NCBI GenBank assembly: GCA_026874595.1
Contig: CM049320.1
Location: 46,946,714 to 47,010,713 of the forward strand
Origin: Sipunculus nudus
Taxonomy: Eukaryota; Annelida; Sipuncula; Golfingiida; Sipunculidae
Reading direction: 5' to 3'
Length of the DNA: 64,000 nt
The translations under genes and the position numbers were made by a program. The notes beneath the pieces are model-generated. The model was not told where the DNA came from. It did no database searches and saw only the letters and a list, made by a program, of their open reading frames with translations. This document shows positions 36,130 to 47,970 of the stretch, one piece after another. How positions within the stretch are numbered: position 1 is the first letter of the stretch; each line of letters begins with the position of its first letter.

Positions 36130-37695
36130 GACGTTTCCAGCATTCACTACCAGGGACCATGCAGGACAGAGTGGCTGGTCTCAGCATTCACTACCAGGGA
36201 CCAGGCAGCACAGTGGCTGGTCTCAGCATTCAATACCTGGTCACAGCATTCACTACCAGGGACAAGGCAGCATGGAGTGGCTGGTCTCAGCATTCACTAC
36301 CAGGGAAAAGGCAGCATGGAGTGGCTGGTCTCAGCATTCACTACCAGGGGCCAGGCGGTACGGAGTGGCTGGTCTCAGCATTCACTACCAGGAACCAGGC
36401 AGTGCGGAGTGGCTGGTCTCAGCATTCACTACCAGGAACCAGGCAGCATGGAGTGGCTGGTCTCAGCATTCACTACCAGGGACAAGGCAGCATGGAGTGG
36501 CTGGTCTCAGCATTCACTACCAGGGACCAGGCAGCATGGAGTGGCTGGTCACAGCATTCACTACCAGGGACAAGGCAGCGCAGAGTGGCTGGTCTCAGCA
36601 TTCACTACCAGGGACCAGGCAGCGCAGAGTGGCTGGTCACAGCATTCACTACCAGGGACCAGGCAGCGCAGAGTGGCTGGTCTCAGCATTCACTACCAGG
36701 GACCAGGCAGCGCAGAGTGGCTGGTCTCAGCATTCACTACCAGGGACCAGGCAGCGCAGAGTGGCTGGTCTCAGCATTCACTACCAGGGACCAGGCAGCA
36801 TGGAGTTGCTGGTCTCAGCATTCACTACAAGGGACCAGGCAGCATGGAGTGGCTGGTCACAGCATTCACTACCAGGGACAAGGCAGCGCAGAGTGGCTGG
36901 TCTCAGCATTCACTACCAGGGACCAGGCAGCGCAGAGTGGCTGGTCACAGCATTCACTACCAGGGACCAGGCAGCGCAGAGTGGCTGGTCTCAACATTCC
37001 CTACCAGGGACCAGGCAGCGCAGAGTGGCTGGTCTCAGCATTCACTACCAGGGACAAGGCAGCGCAGAGTGGCTGGTCTCAGCATTCACTACCAGGGACC
37101 AGGCAGCGCAGAGTGGCTGGTCTCAGCATTCACTACCAGGGACCAGGCAGCATGGAGTTGCTGGTCTCAGCATTCACTACCAGGGACCAGGCAGCATGGA
37201 GTGGCTGGTCACAGCATTCACTACCAGGGACAAGGCAGCGCAGAGTGGCTGGTCTCAGCATTCACTACCAGGGACCAGGCAGCGCAGAGTGGCTGGTCAC
37301 AGCATTCACTACCAGGGACCAGGCAGCGCAGAGTGGCTGGTCTCAGCATTCACTACCAGGGACAAGGCAGCGCAGAGTGGCTGGTCTCAGCATTCACTAC
37401 CAGGGACAAGGCAGCGCAGAGTGGCTGGTCTCAGCATTCACTACCAGGGACCAGGCAGCGCAGAGTGGCTGGTCTCAGCATTCACTACCAGTGACCAGGC
37501 AGCGCAGAGTGGCTGGTCTCAGCATTCACTACCAGGGACCAGGCAGCATAGAGTGGCTGGTCTCAGCATTCACTACCAGGGACCAGGCAGCGCAGAGTGG
37601 CTGGTCTCAGCATTCACTACCAGGGACAAGGCAGCGCAGAGTGGCTGGTCTCAGCATTCACTACCAGGGACCAGGCAGCGCAGAGTGGCTGGTCT
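36130..37695. repeat. 44-bp minisatellite, ~35 copies, open in all three plus-strand frames
   Basis: The unit is CTGGTCTCAGCATTCACTAC, CAGGGACCAGGCAGCGCAGA, GTGG. Because 44 is not a multiple of 3 and the unit has no stop in any plus frame, long ORFs (up to 562 codons from 36048) appear that merely cycle the same 44 bp. Higher-order duplication of about 352 bp (8 units) is visible from the GCATGGAGTTGCTGG variant at 36798 and 37150. No splice-junction similarity to a neighbouring exon was seen. It is GC-richer than its surroundings. Confidence 0.93.
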
Positions 37696-38449
37696 CATTC
37701 TATTTTACTAGAGGGTCCATCCTCCTTCTTATTTGAAACTGGTAGTTCTTATTTTCTTAGAAATCAGATTTCCTTCGGACATCCTGTATTTGACTAGAGT
37801 CAGACAGCTGTCCTGATTTCACAGTATAAACCCCTTCCCCAAGAGGACTTTTTTATGCCTTATGCAGCACTTAGATTCTAGTTTTAGACACTCTGTAATT
37901 ACATGTTCATGTCATAGTTTGGAGCTGGACTGTATATCTTGCATTGGTCTATTTAGAATCTCCAAGCACTGTGTCTTGTGTTTATGACTATTATTGTATC
38001 ACCTCACCCCTTAGTTAACCTGGCAGTGCCTGGGATGTTGTGTTATTTGGTAGGGACACTGCCACACCAGTCAGTGAGTCATTTTACTTAATAATATAAA
38101 TAACAGTCCTTGTTTTCTACCTCTGTTTGTTCTTATTGTTTGTGCATGTCGCTGTATGAATAACTTTGATAAGAGTGTAATAGCTATAAAACTGTTCTTT
38201 GTATGTCAAGTGTCAGTCTGAATTTCAGTCTGGGACAAGCATAAAAATGACTGATACCGCTGATCATGGTGAATAAGTATACTAGATTTCAAGACAATGG
38301 ATGCATTATTGAAAAGTTAAGAGTTTTTGTATTAATTATTACTAAAAATGGGTGATTAAAAGAGAAATATAAAATCTGATAGTGGTATTTTGATGAGCTG
38401 GTTTGGCCACATTTTTTCAAATTTTGAATGCTGACAAGAATATATGTAT
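37696..38449. other. Intron sequence, no feature recognised
   Basis: No repeat, coding or RNA feature is supported. Confidence 0.4.
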
Positions 38450-39436
38450 TACTGTAAAAACTAGCATAAATGTCAAGAAATTTTCACCCTGAAAAAAAAA
38501 ACATCTAAAGTTGGGGGGTAAACTTATGTGCGGGTACAAGTCGGAGAGCAAAAATTTGTGACTTGAGTGTCTGACCAACCCATCGATGTCATGTATCGAT
38601 CTGTGACTGACGATGTTGCTCCCCTTGAAATAAAGGAAGGTTTTTAGTTATTTAATCATTAAAAATATCTACCTGTATTTTGTTTGTTATTTAATTTCAT
38701 TTTATATTATTTATAATGGTTTCAATAAAAGAATTTGGACGTCAGTCATTTTTTATTCTGTTAAAGCTGCCCATTCATCTACCTTTTGAAAAAGAATTAA
38801 TGTGATTTATGGCTTCCTCTTTGTAAATATTAATGATCTATGGGTAATTTTGGTTGTGAAAAGTTCTTATAAGGCCTTTGAGAAGGATGTATGAACTTGT
38901 TTATCAACAACATGTTTGTAAACACAGCAATGTTGACAAATGGGGAAAAACATGTAACCTAAGGTGGTAGGTTGTATATTTGCGGAGGTAGAAAGGTCAC
39001 TTGTTGCAAAATGCCATTTGCAAAGCTCTGGCTTATCTGACTTGAAGCCAGATGCCCAAGTTGAATTTGTTTTGATTATTTTGGCGGGCCCCAACATATT
39101 ATAAACATGTTGATATAAACAAAACAAGCAGCCTGTGTGCGATGATATCCACATTTTCTGGCCTATTTTTATAAAAGCTCCAAGGGATTACCTTTAGTTT
39201 ATAAAGGTCAGATAGGTGATTTGGCCTCTTTAATGCCTCTAATCCCAATATAAAACAAATGTCTCTGAATATTCAGCCAACCCGTCAATGTTAAGCCAAA
39301 CCCCTTCCTCCTCATTCCACCATCTTAATTCTAGATATTTGTCCTAAAAAATAAATAAAACTTCCAACGGTTGAAAATCTGGAGGATATTTAGAAGTTAT
39401 TAGTCTCCATGTCACGTGGTGGTCCAATAAGTAGAA

Positions 39437-39838
39437 TCGTTAGCTCCGGAAATGTCAATGAAGTTCTTTGCGTATTCGACATTCGACGTTGGATATTCAG
39501 ATAACTCCTCTAAAGACCTCTAACTTTCTGTTCACCCTAAAAAGGGATTCCCTGCCTGATCAAGAGTTACAGTGAAACCAAGCAAGTCATCCTTCAGAAA
39601 TATTTAGTACAATCATTAGAGCAACACAAATGGCCATTTTAGAGCAGCAGCCAGCCATATCTTGGTAAAAAATCACCTATATCTATTGATATTTTCAGGG
39701 AATCCTTTTTAAGGGTGCATGGAATGTTAGAGGTCTTTGGAGCAATGAAGGAGTATTTGAATCTGAATATACAACTTCGAACGTCGAATACCCTATGAAC
39801 TTCATTGATGTGCTCCGGAACACGGTGTTTGTAAGTGG
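39437..39838. mobile_element. Foldback element with ~115-bp arms
   Basis: The left arm, 39450-39555 (CTCCGG...CAATGAAGTTC...GTATTCGAC...AAAGACCTCTAAC...GGATTCCCTG), pairs with the right arm at 39697-39830 read in reverse complement. There are several mismatches and a ~15-nt indel. The loop is about 140 nt. No ORF; it is a MITE-like structure. Confidence 0.72.
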
Positions 39839-40689
39839 TCACCTTCATCAATAACTGGGTGTGTTGTGGCTGTCCAATGGAGCTAACATAAATGTGCTCC
39901 AGTAAATAGTTAAGGTGATAATATAAGAGTGTTAAGTTAATGATTCCAATGTTCTTCCATTGTTGGAAGCAGTTTTGTTTGTCAACTCCTACAGAATAAA
40001 TGGTGATCCCTGGTTATAGTTGTTCACTGACAACCCTAGCCAATGTGCGTGATTTGACGTTACATACATGCCCGTTACTGTTCAGGCAATAACTAGGGTT
40101 TTTATGCCGCAGTTTTGCCTCTTTGGGTACCCTCTCTTTGCACTGAGGTTGCCAGAACTGACATGCCAGCTTGCCAGGTCCAGTCGGCCCATGCAAACAG
40201 TCTACCATCGGGGAATCCCCCAGGTGTTCCCGGGAGCCTGAGCCTTGCAACCTGCCAATAATGTCCGAGCTCCACCAGACTACCCCTGGACTTCCGTAAG
40301 TCCCATCCTGAGCCTTGTCCCTGTCGGCCAGGTACAGTTTTTGTTTGTTTGGAGCCTTCTCTGTAGCCTTCTCTGGTGCTTGTACCATCATGCTTTGAGC
40401 CTTGTCCCTGCTGGTCCTAAACAGATCCCCCAGTTTTTTCGTCTTGGAGCCTTGTCCCTGCTCTTTTTGGGATACCCATAACTTTTATCCACCAAACGGC
40501 TGGTTCCAGAGGGCCAGGTTCCATACTGCCGGCAAAGGGGTGGCCTACTCTTCTTTAGAAAAACAGTATGGGGTCTTTTTCGTTCCCATCCCCTTATGGA
40601 CGAGGGACCGCCATTTTAAGTCCTCATCCGATGGACGGCCCGTATTTTACTTTTGCAGTCGGGCACTGCGGAGCTCTGGAGTCTTTCTA

Positions 40690-41420
40690 TCCCTCCCCCA
40701 CTCTCTGTAGTGGGGTGATGATACTAGGGTTCTGCTTACCACTGATCTTTTGCCAGTCGAGCCACATTTTGAGGTCAGTATAAAACTTCCCTTGCTTCAC
40801 CTTTTTGACATAGCCTTTGCTCATTCTTAGAATGTGATCGCTCACGTATTCTATAACTGCCTTCTCATGAAGCACAGACACTCGGGTTCGAGGCGGGAGT
40901 CTCAAGGCCGTCCTTAAGGCTCTGTTTTGAAGCTGTTGAAGTTAATGTGGTGCTCTTTGGCTGAGATCAGGGCTATGCAGCTGTACATCATAACCGGTCT
41001 GATCCAGGCTTTATAAAGATATATCAAACTTTGGGAAGACATGCCCCCTGTCCCTGCTATTAGCACTCTTAAGCAGTTTAGCCTCACTTTGACATGTTCG
41101 ATATCCTTCATGTGAGCCGCCCATGTGAGTTTCTTATAAACCGTCAGTCCCAGAAATTTTATCTGGTCTGTGAATTGAATTGGTTCCCCAGCCAATTTCA
41201 GCTCTGGCACTTTGCCGGCCTTACTGCCTTTCTGATGCCTTCCGAACTTGCAAACCTGCTTTTTCATCAAATTGACATTACTTGCCATTTAGCACACCAC
41301 TTTGTCACCTCGTCTAGGCCAGCCTGTAGCCTGGGTACTGCTCTTTTGCTATGTGTCAATAGCGCAGTATTGTCCGCAAATTGGCTCATTGCCCCCGTGC
41401 AGACTCCCCCCTTTCTCGGA
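40690..41420 (-). pseudogene. Jockey-like LINE reverse transcriptase C-terminal remnant
   Basis: In sense order: AMSQFADNTALLTHSKR (about 41300-41400), a frameshift, then KFGRHQKGSKAGKVPELKL, IKFLGLTVYKKLTWAAHMKD, RLNCLRVLIAG, LYKAWIRPVMMYSCIAL, and in another frame RLPPRTRVSVLHEKA, then ILRMSKGYVKK. This order (catalytic box, YLG-like LTW box, RP-x-x-Y-x-x-x-A-x box) is that of jockey/CR1-type RTs. The catalytic box reads FADN rather than FADD and the frame is shifted twice, so it is inactive. Sequence 40014-40391 downstream has an ORF I cannot identify. Confidence 0.78.
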
Positions 41421-41591
41421 CAGGCTAAGCATGTGATTTGACTTTAATTACCACAAGGAATATGTGTCACAATAAAGCAATGTCGTCAAATTTTGAAATA
41501 AGTATGATTAATTTGATTTATGTAAACAATTTATATGAAAATTGTATTGTGTTTGTGTCTAAGATTTCTTCAACGAATGTTAACAGCCTGT

Positions 41592-41913
41592 ATGGCTCAT
41601 CAGTGTAAACAAGATCTGAACTTCCTTTGTGCTTGTGTTACACAGCGCTTGCGTAAAGCATGCTGGGAACTTAGCTATAAGTGATCCAGTAGCACGGAAT
41701 ACCAGTATTAAAACAAGGGTGCCTGTTTGACATGGTGCCGTATTTACCGCGATAAAAATTTAAAATGTAACCGAGACCAGTGAATGCGGAAGTTATCAGC
41801 TGGCTTTCACTTAGACATACACAGAGACTCGTTTTTAGCACGTGCTTACAAGACAACCATTAGCACATGATAACAATAAGTATGGAGCGGGCTTTTTTCA
41901 CCTGATGAGCCAT
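41592..41913. repeat. Short element with 12-bp inverted ends
   Basis: ATGGCTCATCAG at 41592-41603 and CTGATGAGCCAT at 41902-41913 are exact inverses, 322 bp apart. It could be a MITE or chance; no target duplication was found. Confidence 0.35.
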
Positions 41914-42786
41914 GCAAAGTTTGATAGATTAGTGGTATTAGGCTACCTCATGAAATGAATATATTTTAAAGGTCAACAAAGTTCAAGAAATAGAACGGGT
42001 TTTCAAGGGACATGATAAATATGGCGTAATTCCCTACTATTTTAAAATGAAACCCCAGATTATTTTATTACCATTGAGCCTTCTATGCTGTTGCATGCAT
42101 TTATATTAAATTCAAAGACCCTCAAAGGTATATGAACATCGTAAAAAATAATGTAATCAAATTTTGTTTTGACGTTTCTTGAAGTCAGTTATCAAATTCT
42201 TTCAACGTGAGCTTTCAAGGTTTGTATAATGCCTGCTGTAATTAAGAAAACAAGATCAATGGTCAGAGGTGACAGCATGAGTTGGAAGTTTCAAAACATT
42301 GTTGCATGTGCTGAACCGTTGACTTAACGTATACAGATAGAATGCAGATCATGTTTTTACAGTTTTTTTCAGATCGAACATGAAGAATAAAAAAATCACA
42401 AGGTTGTACATAAATTTGTTTATTTTGTTAATGAAATTCAATATCAGGTACCATGACAAACCACTAATCACACATGGCTGCCATTTGGATATAGGTTCAG
42501 GTACATGACTTTCTTTTCCACCGGTCAAAAATTAGATGAATATTTATATCTTATTAAATATTTATTCTTGATCAATTGTTGATTTATTAATGTGCAAAGA
42601 TAAAATGAACGTCATTCTTACAGATTTTTTAAACATTTGTTTACATTCTTCGACAGCGATGCCTGAACTCAACTTTAAAATTTCTCCTAGACTGAGATAG
42701 TAAAAAAAAAATTTTCCCAAATTTTCACTCTAAAATTCACACTCATCTTATATGTGAGGGCGTCTTATATGTGAGTTTTTACAGTA

Positions 42787-43194
42787 ATGAGATTTTGTGC
42801 TCATATGGTAAATTTTTGTTCAGTTGCTTCAAACACAAGTTTTGAGGTGTTCAAAATTGAATATTACCAGAAAGTTCCCGGAATCTGGGCCATGTTTTTT
42901 GTTGTTTATTTTTGTAGGGGGGGGGGGGGGATACTAGGGAATATGTCTACTTAATTTTTTTAAGACTGAAGGGGGTGTTCCATATGTACTAGTTTCTAAT
43001 GTCCCCCTCACATTTTTCAGCAAACAAGGGCAATCAACAAATCATAATCTGATAATCAGATCAGCCTACCATAATCTCATTTCAGGTTTCAAAAAAGGTG
43101 TCACCTGGCCAGACAGAAGAACAACAGACACTGATCTACCACTATAGCTCAGCATGATGAAAGTCAGCTAACTAAAAACACAAGAAAGCGCAAC
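42787..43194. other. Intron with a 14-nt G run and a decayed family B tail
   Basis: A G run lies at 42917-42930. 43100-43176 resembles a family B right end (CTATAGCTCAGCATGATG, then AGTCAGCTAACTAAAAA). Confidence 0.45.
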
Positions 43195-44440
43195 CATTAA
43201 GTGTCAGAAATCCATAGAGTCTGTGATATGACAGTTTTAACACACCATAGTGTCTGTGGATATGACAGTTTTAACACACCATAGAGTCTGTGGATATGAC
43301 AGTTATAACACACCATAGTGTCTGCAGGTATGACAATTATAACATGGCATGGTGTCTGTGGGTATGGCAGTTGTAACACGCCATATAGTCTGTGGGTATG
43401 ACAGTTCTAACACGCCATAGAGTCTGTGGATATGACAGTTATAACACACCATAGTGTCTGAAGGTATGACAATTATAACATGGCATGGTGTCTGTGGGTA
43501 TGGCAGTTGTAACACGCCATATAGTCTGTGGGTATGACAGTTCTAACACGCCATAGAGTCTGTGGGTATGACAGTTCTAACACGCCATATAGTCTGTGGG
43601 TATGGCAGTTGTAACACACCATAGTGTCTGTGGGTATGACAGTTATAACACACCATAGTGTCTGCAGGTATGACAATTATAACATGGCATGGTGTCTGTG
43701 GGTATGGCAGTTGTAACACGCCATATAGTCTGTGGATATGACAGTTATAACACACCATAGTGTCTGAAGGTATGACAATTATAACATGGCATGGTGTCTG
43801 TGGGTATGGCAGTTGTAACACGCCATATAGTCTGTGGGTATGACAGTTCTAACACGCCATAGAGTCTGTGGATATGACAGTTATAACACACCATAGTGTC
43901 TGAAGGTATGACAATTATAACATGGCATGGTGTCTGTGGGTATGGCAGTTGTAACACGCCATATAGTCTGTGGGTATGACAGTTCTAACACCCCATAGAG
44001 TCTGTGGGTATGACAGTTGTAACACGCCATAGAATCTGTGAGTATGACAGTTATAACACGCCGCAGAGTCTGTGGGTATGACAGTTGTAACACGCAACAT
44101 AGTCTGCGGGTATGACAGTTATAACACCCCATAGAGTCTGTGGGTATGACAGTTGTAACACGCCATAGAGTCTGTGGGTATGACAGTTGTAACACGCCAT
44201 AGAGTCTGCGGGTATGACGGTTATAACACCCCATAGAGTCTATGGGTATGACAGTTGTAACACGCCATAGAGTCTGTGGGTATGACAGTTGTAACACGCC
44301 ATAGAGTCTGCGGGTATGACAGTTGTAACACGCAATATAGTCTGCTGGTATGACAGTTATAACACCCCATAGAGTCTGTGGGTATGACAGTTGTAACACG
44401 CCGCAGAGTCTGTGGGTATGTATGACAGTTGTAACACGGG
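43195..44440. repeat. 34-bp minisatellite downstream of a VPS15 exon, ~36 copies
   Basis: The unit is GTCTGTGGGTATGACAGTTG, TAACACGCCATAGA. It begins about 45 nt after the donor of exon 44484-44656 and runs away from it. On the gene strand each unit contains CATACCCACAG, which resembles a weak splice acceptor. The unit is not derived from the exon. Subtypes alternate (ACATGGCATGGTG, ACACGCCATATAG, ACACACCATAGTG) in runs that recur about every 200-300 bp, pointing to higher-order copying. Confidence 0.93.
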
Positions 44441-44483
44441 CATCATATCATCAGGTGATACAGTGTGTTCAGAAGAAACCCAC

Positions 44484-44656
44484 CTGTGGATGCGGTCATC
44501 AGGAGGCATCAAGGGAGGACTGGCAAACCTCTGTAGATACAGCTTCAGAAATGTATAAAAATAATCTGGGAATGCTCTCCCACGCTGTTTGACCAAGTAC
44601 TCCTCTGCTGACAGACGATAGCCCGGGTCTCTCTGCAGCATGTGACTTACTAGCTC
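44484..44656 (-). CDS. PIK3R4: VPS15 exon: end of the kinase domain
   Basis: The 173-nt exon has 57 codons plus AG of an arginine codon. The acceptor is ATATTTTTCAG and the donor is GTGGGTTT. It begins ELVSHMLQRDPGYRLSAEEY and goes on to LVKQRGRAFPDYFYTFLKLY and ends PPLMPPDDRIH. The motif RDPxxRLSAEEYL is the kinase subdomain XI signature. QRGxAFPxxFYTFL is characteristic of VPS15 after the kinase domain. The exon is bracketed by two unrelated minisatellites. The 38-bp array ends 12 nt from its acceptor and the 34-bp array begins about 45 nt after its donor. The exon itself is not duplicated in either. Confidence 0.94.
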
Positions 44657-44668
44657 CTGAAAAATATG

Positions 44669-45275
44669 ACATAATGAAACATGGGCTGTGCAAGTACAAG
44701 CCAGTGACATAATGAAACATAGGCTGTGCAAATACAAGCAAGTGACAAAATGAAACAGGCTGTGCAAGTACAAGCCAGTGACATAATGAAACGTGGGCTG
44801 AGCAAGTACAAGCCAGTGACATAATGAAACATGGGCTGTGCAAGTACATGCCAGTGATATAATGAAACGTGGCCTGTGTAGGTACAAGCCAGTGACATAA
44901 TGAAACATAGGCTGCGCAAGTACAAGCCAGTGACATAATGAAACATAGGCAGTGCAAAAACAAGCCAGTGACATAATGAATCATAGGTTGTGCAAGTACA
45001 AGCCAGTGACATGATGGAACATGGGCTGTGCAAGAACAAGCCAGTGATATAATGAAACATGGGCTGTGCAAGTAAAAGCTAGTGACAAAATGAAACATAG
45101 GCTGTGCAAGTACAAGCCAGCGACATAATGAAACATGGGCTGTGCATGAACAAGCCAGTGATATAATGAAACATGGGCTGTGCAAGTAAAAGCCAGTGAC
45201 AAAATGAAACATGGGCTGTGCAAGTACAAGCCCCTGACATAATGAAACATGGGCTGTGCAAGTACAAGCCACATT
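44669..45275. repeat. 38-bp minisatellite upstream of a VPS15 exon, ~16 copies
   Basis: The unit is ACATAATGAAACATGGGCTG, TGCAAGTACAAGCCAGTG. It ends only 12 nt from the acceptor of exon 44484-44656, so on the gene strand the last unit directly precedes the polypyrimidine tract CATATTTTTCAG. Each unit also carries TACTTGCACAG. The overlapping minus-strand ORFs here (up to 257 codons) only cycle the repeat and then run into the exon in various frames. Confidence 0.92.
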
Positions 45276-46024
45276 GCAGGGTTTATAAGGTCACACACAG
45301 GAATTATTAAGCAGTGGTCATAAAATGAAAACAAGTGGCCCATTGACAATGAAGCTCAGCTGAATTTAATATACAAATTGATTGGCCAAGAACCTCCCTG
45401 GATGTTGTATTAGAAGACTCTAGACCAATCAGATATGACTGTGCCCATCTGATATTCAGGGTGCTCATATGACATCTTTTTCAAGTGAACTTTTTTCGCA
45501 GTGACCTAATTTCATGTTTCCAAGGACATATGCTCAGAACCTCAATGAATGTTAGAAGATTCTGGGCCTAATGGATACAATTGTGCTCCATCTAACTGTC
45601 TGGGTGCTCATTATCTTGTTTTCAGCCCATTGGTCACAGGATATAGGTCACCATGACATCTTAGGAGATTGCCTATGTACAGTTAGAAGTTTTAAGGTCT
45701 GTTAAATTTCAAAAACCAACTAAATGTGCAAATGTAATAGTTTTCAATAGTTAAATATATGGCCCTGTGAACTAAAATTTAAATCTGATGAAAGTTTGCC
45801 CAATATTCCTGATTAAATAAGTGTACCAGTGTTATTCATAGCAAGATCTAGCCAACTTTAACTTAAGAGATATGAATGAAATGCTACAAAGAATTTATGC
45901 CTTATTATATTTTCAAAATCAGTGAGCCCTTATGTTAGATCTGAAGAGTTCATCACACTGGAATAATTAAAAAAAAAATTAATAATATAAATTTGCAATA
46001 TGTAGAGCTTGGGATTCAAATTCT
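45276..46024. repeat. Intron with decayed family B sequence
   Basis: AACAAGTGGCCCATTGACAA near 45330 followed by GAAGCTCAGCTG is a decayed family B left end. 45380-45700 has the 'gttagaagattct' and 'ggtcacaggatataggtcac' type internal text of that family. Confidence 0.5.
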
Positions 46025-46080
46025 AACAAGGGACCTATGGGTCACTGTGCTCAGCTGAAGTTAACCTTGAAGGTAAAAAT

Positions 46081-46326
46081 CTAAAATAATATCAAATGGA
46101 AATAAAGTGTAAAAGGAAGAGGTAATAAAGGCCATGGTTGGTTTATATGATTGGTATGTATTGATGAGCAAGAAATTGTTGCAAATAATATTTTGTGACC
46201 TGACCATGTGTTTCCTAATGTTGAAACTGAAGCATGTGAGCAGTTTGTGAACAAATGATCTGTACAGTTACCATGACCATTAGTTGGCTTTTCGATTAAC
46301 TGTTGACATTTCAGTAGTTTACACAT
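46081..46326 (-). pseudogene. Fragment of Helentron endonuclease C-terminus
   Basis: The 81-codon minus-strand stretch contains CKLLKCQQLIEKPTNGHGNC, then TDHLFTNCSHASVSTLGN and TWSGHKILF. It aligns by eye with 49729-50022 (CQLFKCQQLVREATNDHGNT, IDLVFTN, SDHKILL). In the endonuclease/exonuclease/phosphatase fold, TID-x-x-F and SDH are the late conserved boxes; here they are decayed to TDHLF and SGH. Confidence 0.7.
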
Positions 46327-47850
46327 TTGTTCAATCGAATCTTTTATTTTTGTATAATATATATTATTAAATATGTTTTTTTTTTATGAAATGTATACAG
46401 TTGAAATATAACTAATTAACAACATAAAACATGGCAAACAAAGCCTGATCTCAAATTCTGCTGGGGCAGGAAAATAATGAACAAATGTTTGTAATAAATC
46501 CTCATTTTTTTATCACATCAATTTTTTTTTTAATTTAAGTTTATATTTCTATACATTTTCAATATAACATATATATCTGAATATAAAAGTTGATTCATAA
46601 TTCTCAATTGCATCATCATAAATCTCAATCTTGTCAGATAACACCACATCATGCATACAAATGTTTATTTATTTTTTACCACAAAAATATATCTTTTAAA
46701 TCTGCAAAACAATAAATATCTAAAAAAAATACTTGAATTTAGATTTTATAATTTTTAATTGTGTCTTTATTTATCCATAATGTGCTTCATATTTTATCAT
46801 AATTTAAGCATACTGATGGGTTCCATTATGATTGGTAAAATCATTTAAAAGAAAAATGATTTCTTTAAAAATGCTACATTACACAACATTGCATCTTCTG
46901 GATTACACCTTGAATTACTTTTTCAAGGAAAGTTTTTGCATATCAGAGTGGAAGCAGCATTACAATTAAGGAGATACAGTGAAAACAATAACAATACTGC
47001 ATAACACTTGGTGGGTTGTGTTTGCGGGGGGGGGGGGGGGGGGGTCATTGGGGTGGTGATATGAGAATAACTGTACACCTGTCACAGCAGGGGATCTCCC
47101 CCAGTGACTGTAACAAATCAGAAACTCTGGCATAGCTGACTTCCAGTGACCTGGAGTGGGACCCTGCATCTGTAATCTGTAAACAAAGCAAATGACTACA
47201 ATAGAGCCTCAAGAAAAAAATCAATAACTAGCTTAATTTTCAAGCTTTTACTTCCAAATTTCAGATTTAAACAAATTAAATATTTATGTTCACATGCTGT
47301 GAAAATTAAATCAATGGTGCTGACAGGAAAAAAACGTGCCATGGTCAAAGTTGGGCAAAATTTAAGGTCCTGATTTTATTTTTATGCTAATTACTTAAAA
47401 AATTTACAAAATTCAGATCTAATTTTGGGTAAACAATTGAATCTTAATTAAACATAGTTATATACTTGGGAAAACAGACTCTAGTTTCAAAATTTTTCAT
47501 GTTAAGTGAGTAAATATTTTTCATGATTTTTTACAAAGTCCATTATGTTTGGGCCCATAACTTAAAGAATTTATACTTAACAGACTTAATTTCTGGCATG
47601 TACATAGGAACTATATAGAAAAATATTTATGGTAAATATGAGGAAAAACAGATGAGTGGTTTTGATATTAGGCAGTCCTGAAGTGTGAAAATAGGATTTT
47701 AATAAAAAATTGAGGTTTTTCCTTAATTTCTCAAAGGAACGAAGTCGCAGAGACCCAGTTTTCGGCTTGGTAGGAGATCTTGGGGACATCTAACATTATG
47801 CTGAATTTTGGATTCCTAGGTCTTACGGTTTCAAAACGTGCCACATCTAC

Positions 47851-47921
47851 GGACGGACGGACGGACGGACGGACGGACAGACGGACGGACGGACGGACGG
47901 ACAGACGGACGGACGACGGAC
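47851..47921. repeat. (GGAC)n tetranucleotide tract
   Basis: About 17 near-perfect GGAC units with occasional GACA, inside the right part of a family B element. Shorter tracts sit at the same place in the other family B copies (for example 25515 and 53110). Confidence 0.95.
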
Positions 47922-47970
47922 AATGGACCACGACTATAGCTCAGATGACTTATAGTCAGCTGAGCTAAAA

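Larger units (their letters stand above)
38450..42786. mobile_element. Candidate TA-flanked DNA transposon (Tc1/mariner/pogo-type ends)
   Basis: TACTGTAAAAACT at 38450-38462 and the exact inverse AGTTTTTACAGTA at 42774-42786 fit TA-duplicating ends. The next bases are loosely similar (GCATAAATG against CACATATAAGACG). It contains a foldback element, a LINE remnant and a small inverted repeat, with no transposase recognisable. 4.3 kb is long for a non-autonomous copy, so it has either grown by nested insertion or the pairing joins two separate ends. Confidence 0.5.
46025..47970 (+). mobile_element. Family B element with both ends and an endonuclease fragment
   Basis: The left end is AACAAGGGACCTATGGGTC, then GCTCAGCTG. 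The right end has CAGCTGAGC at 47957-47965, then TAAAA. Just inside the left end, on the minus strand, is the tail of an endonuclease gene. The right part contains a 19-nt G run (47026-47044) and a long (GGAC)n stretch (about 47851-47921). This arrangement, endonuclease C-terminus next to the hairpin end, equals that of 49377-51790. Confidence 0.72.

Noticed and set aside
36048-37736. 562-codon ORF as a repeat-rich protein gene
   Set aside because: The period of 44 is not a multiple of 3 and all three forward frames are open. There is no start context or splice structure, and the sequence is antisense to VPS15.
40014-40391. 125-codon minus-strand ORF downstream of the LINE remnant
   Set aside because: Low-complexity composition with no family match I can name. 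It may be LINE 3' sequence but could not be supported.
43473-45349. Minus-strand ORFs of 92-257 codons around exon 44484-44656
   Set aside because: They are read-through of the 34-bp and 38-bp arrays. Only the 57 codons of the exon are supported by homology.
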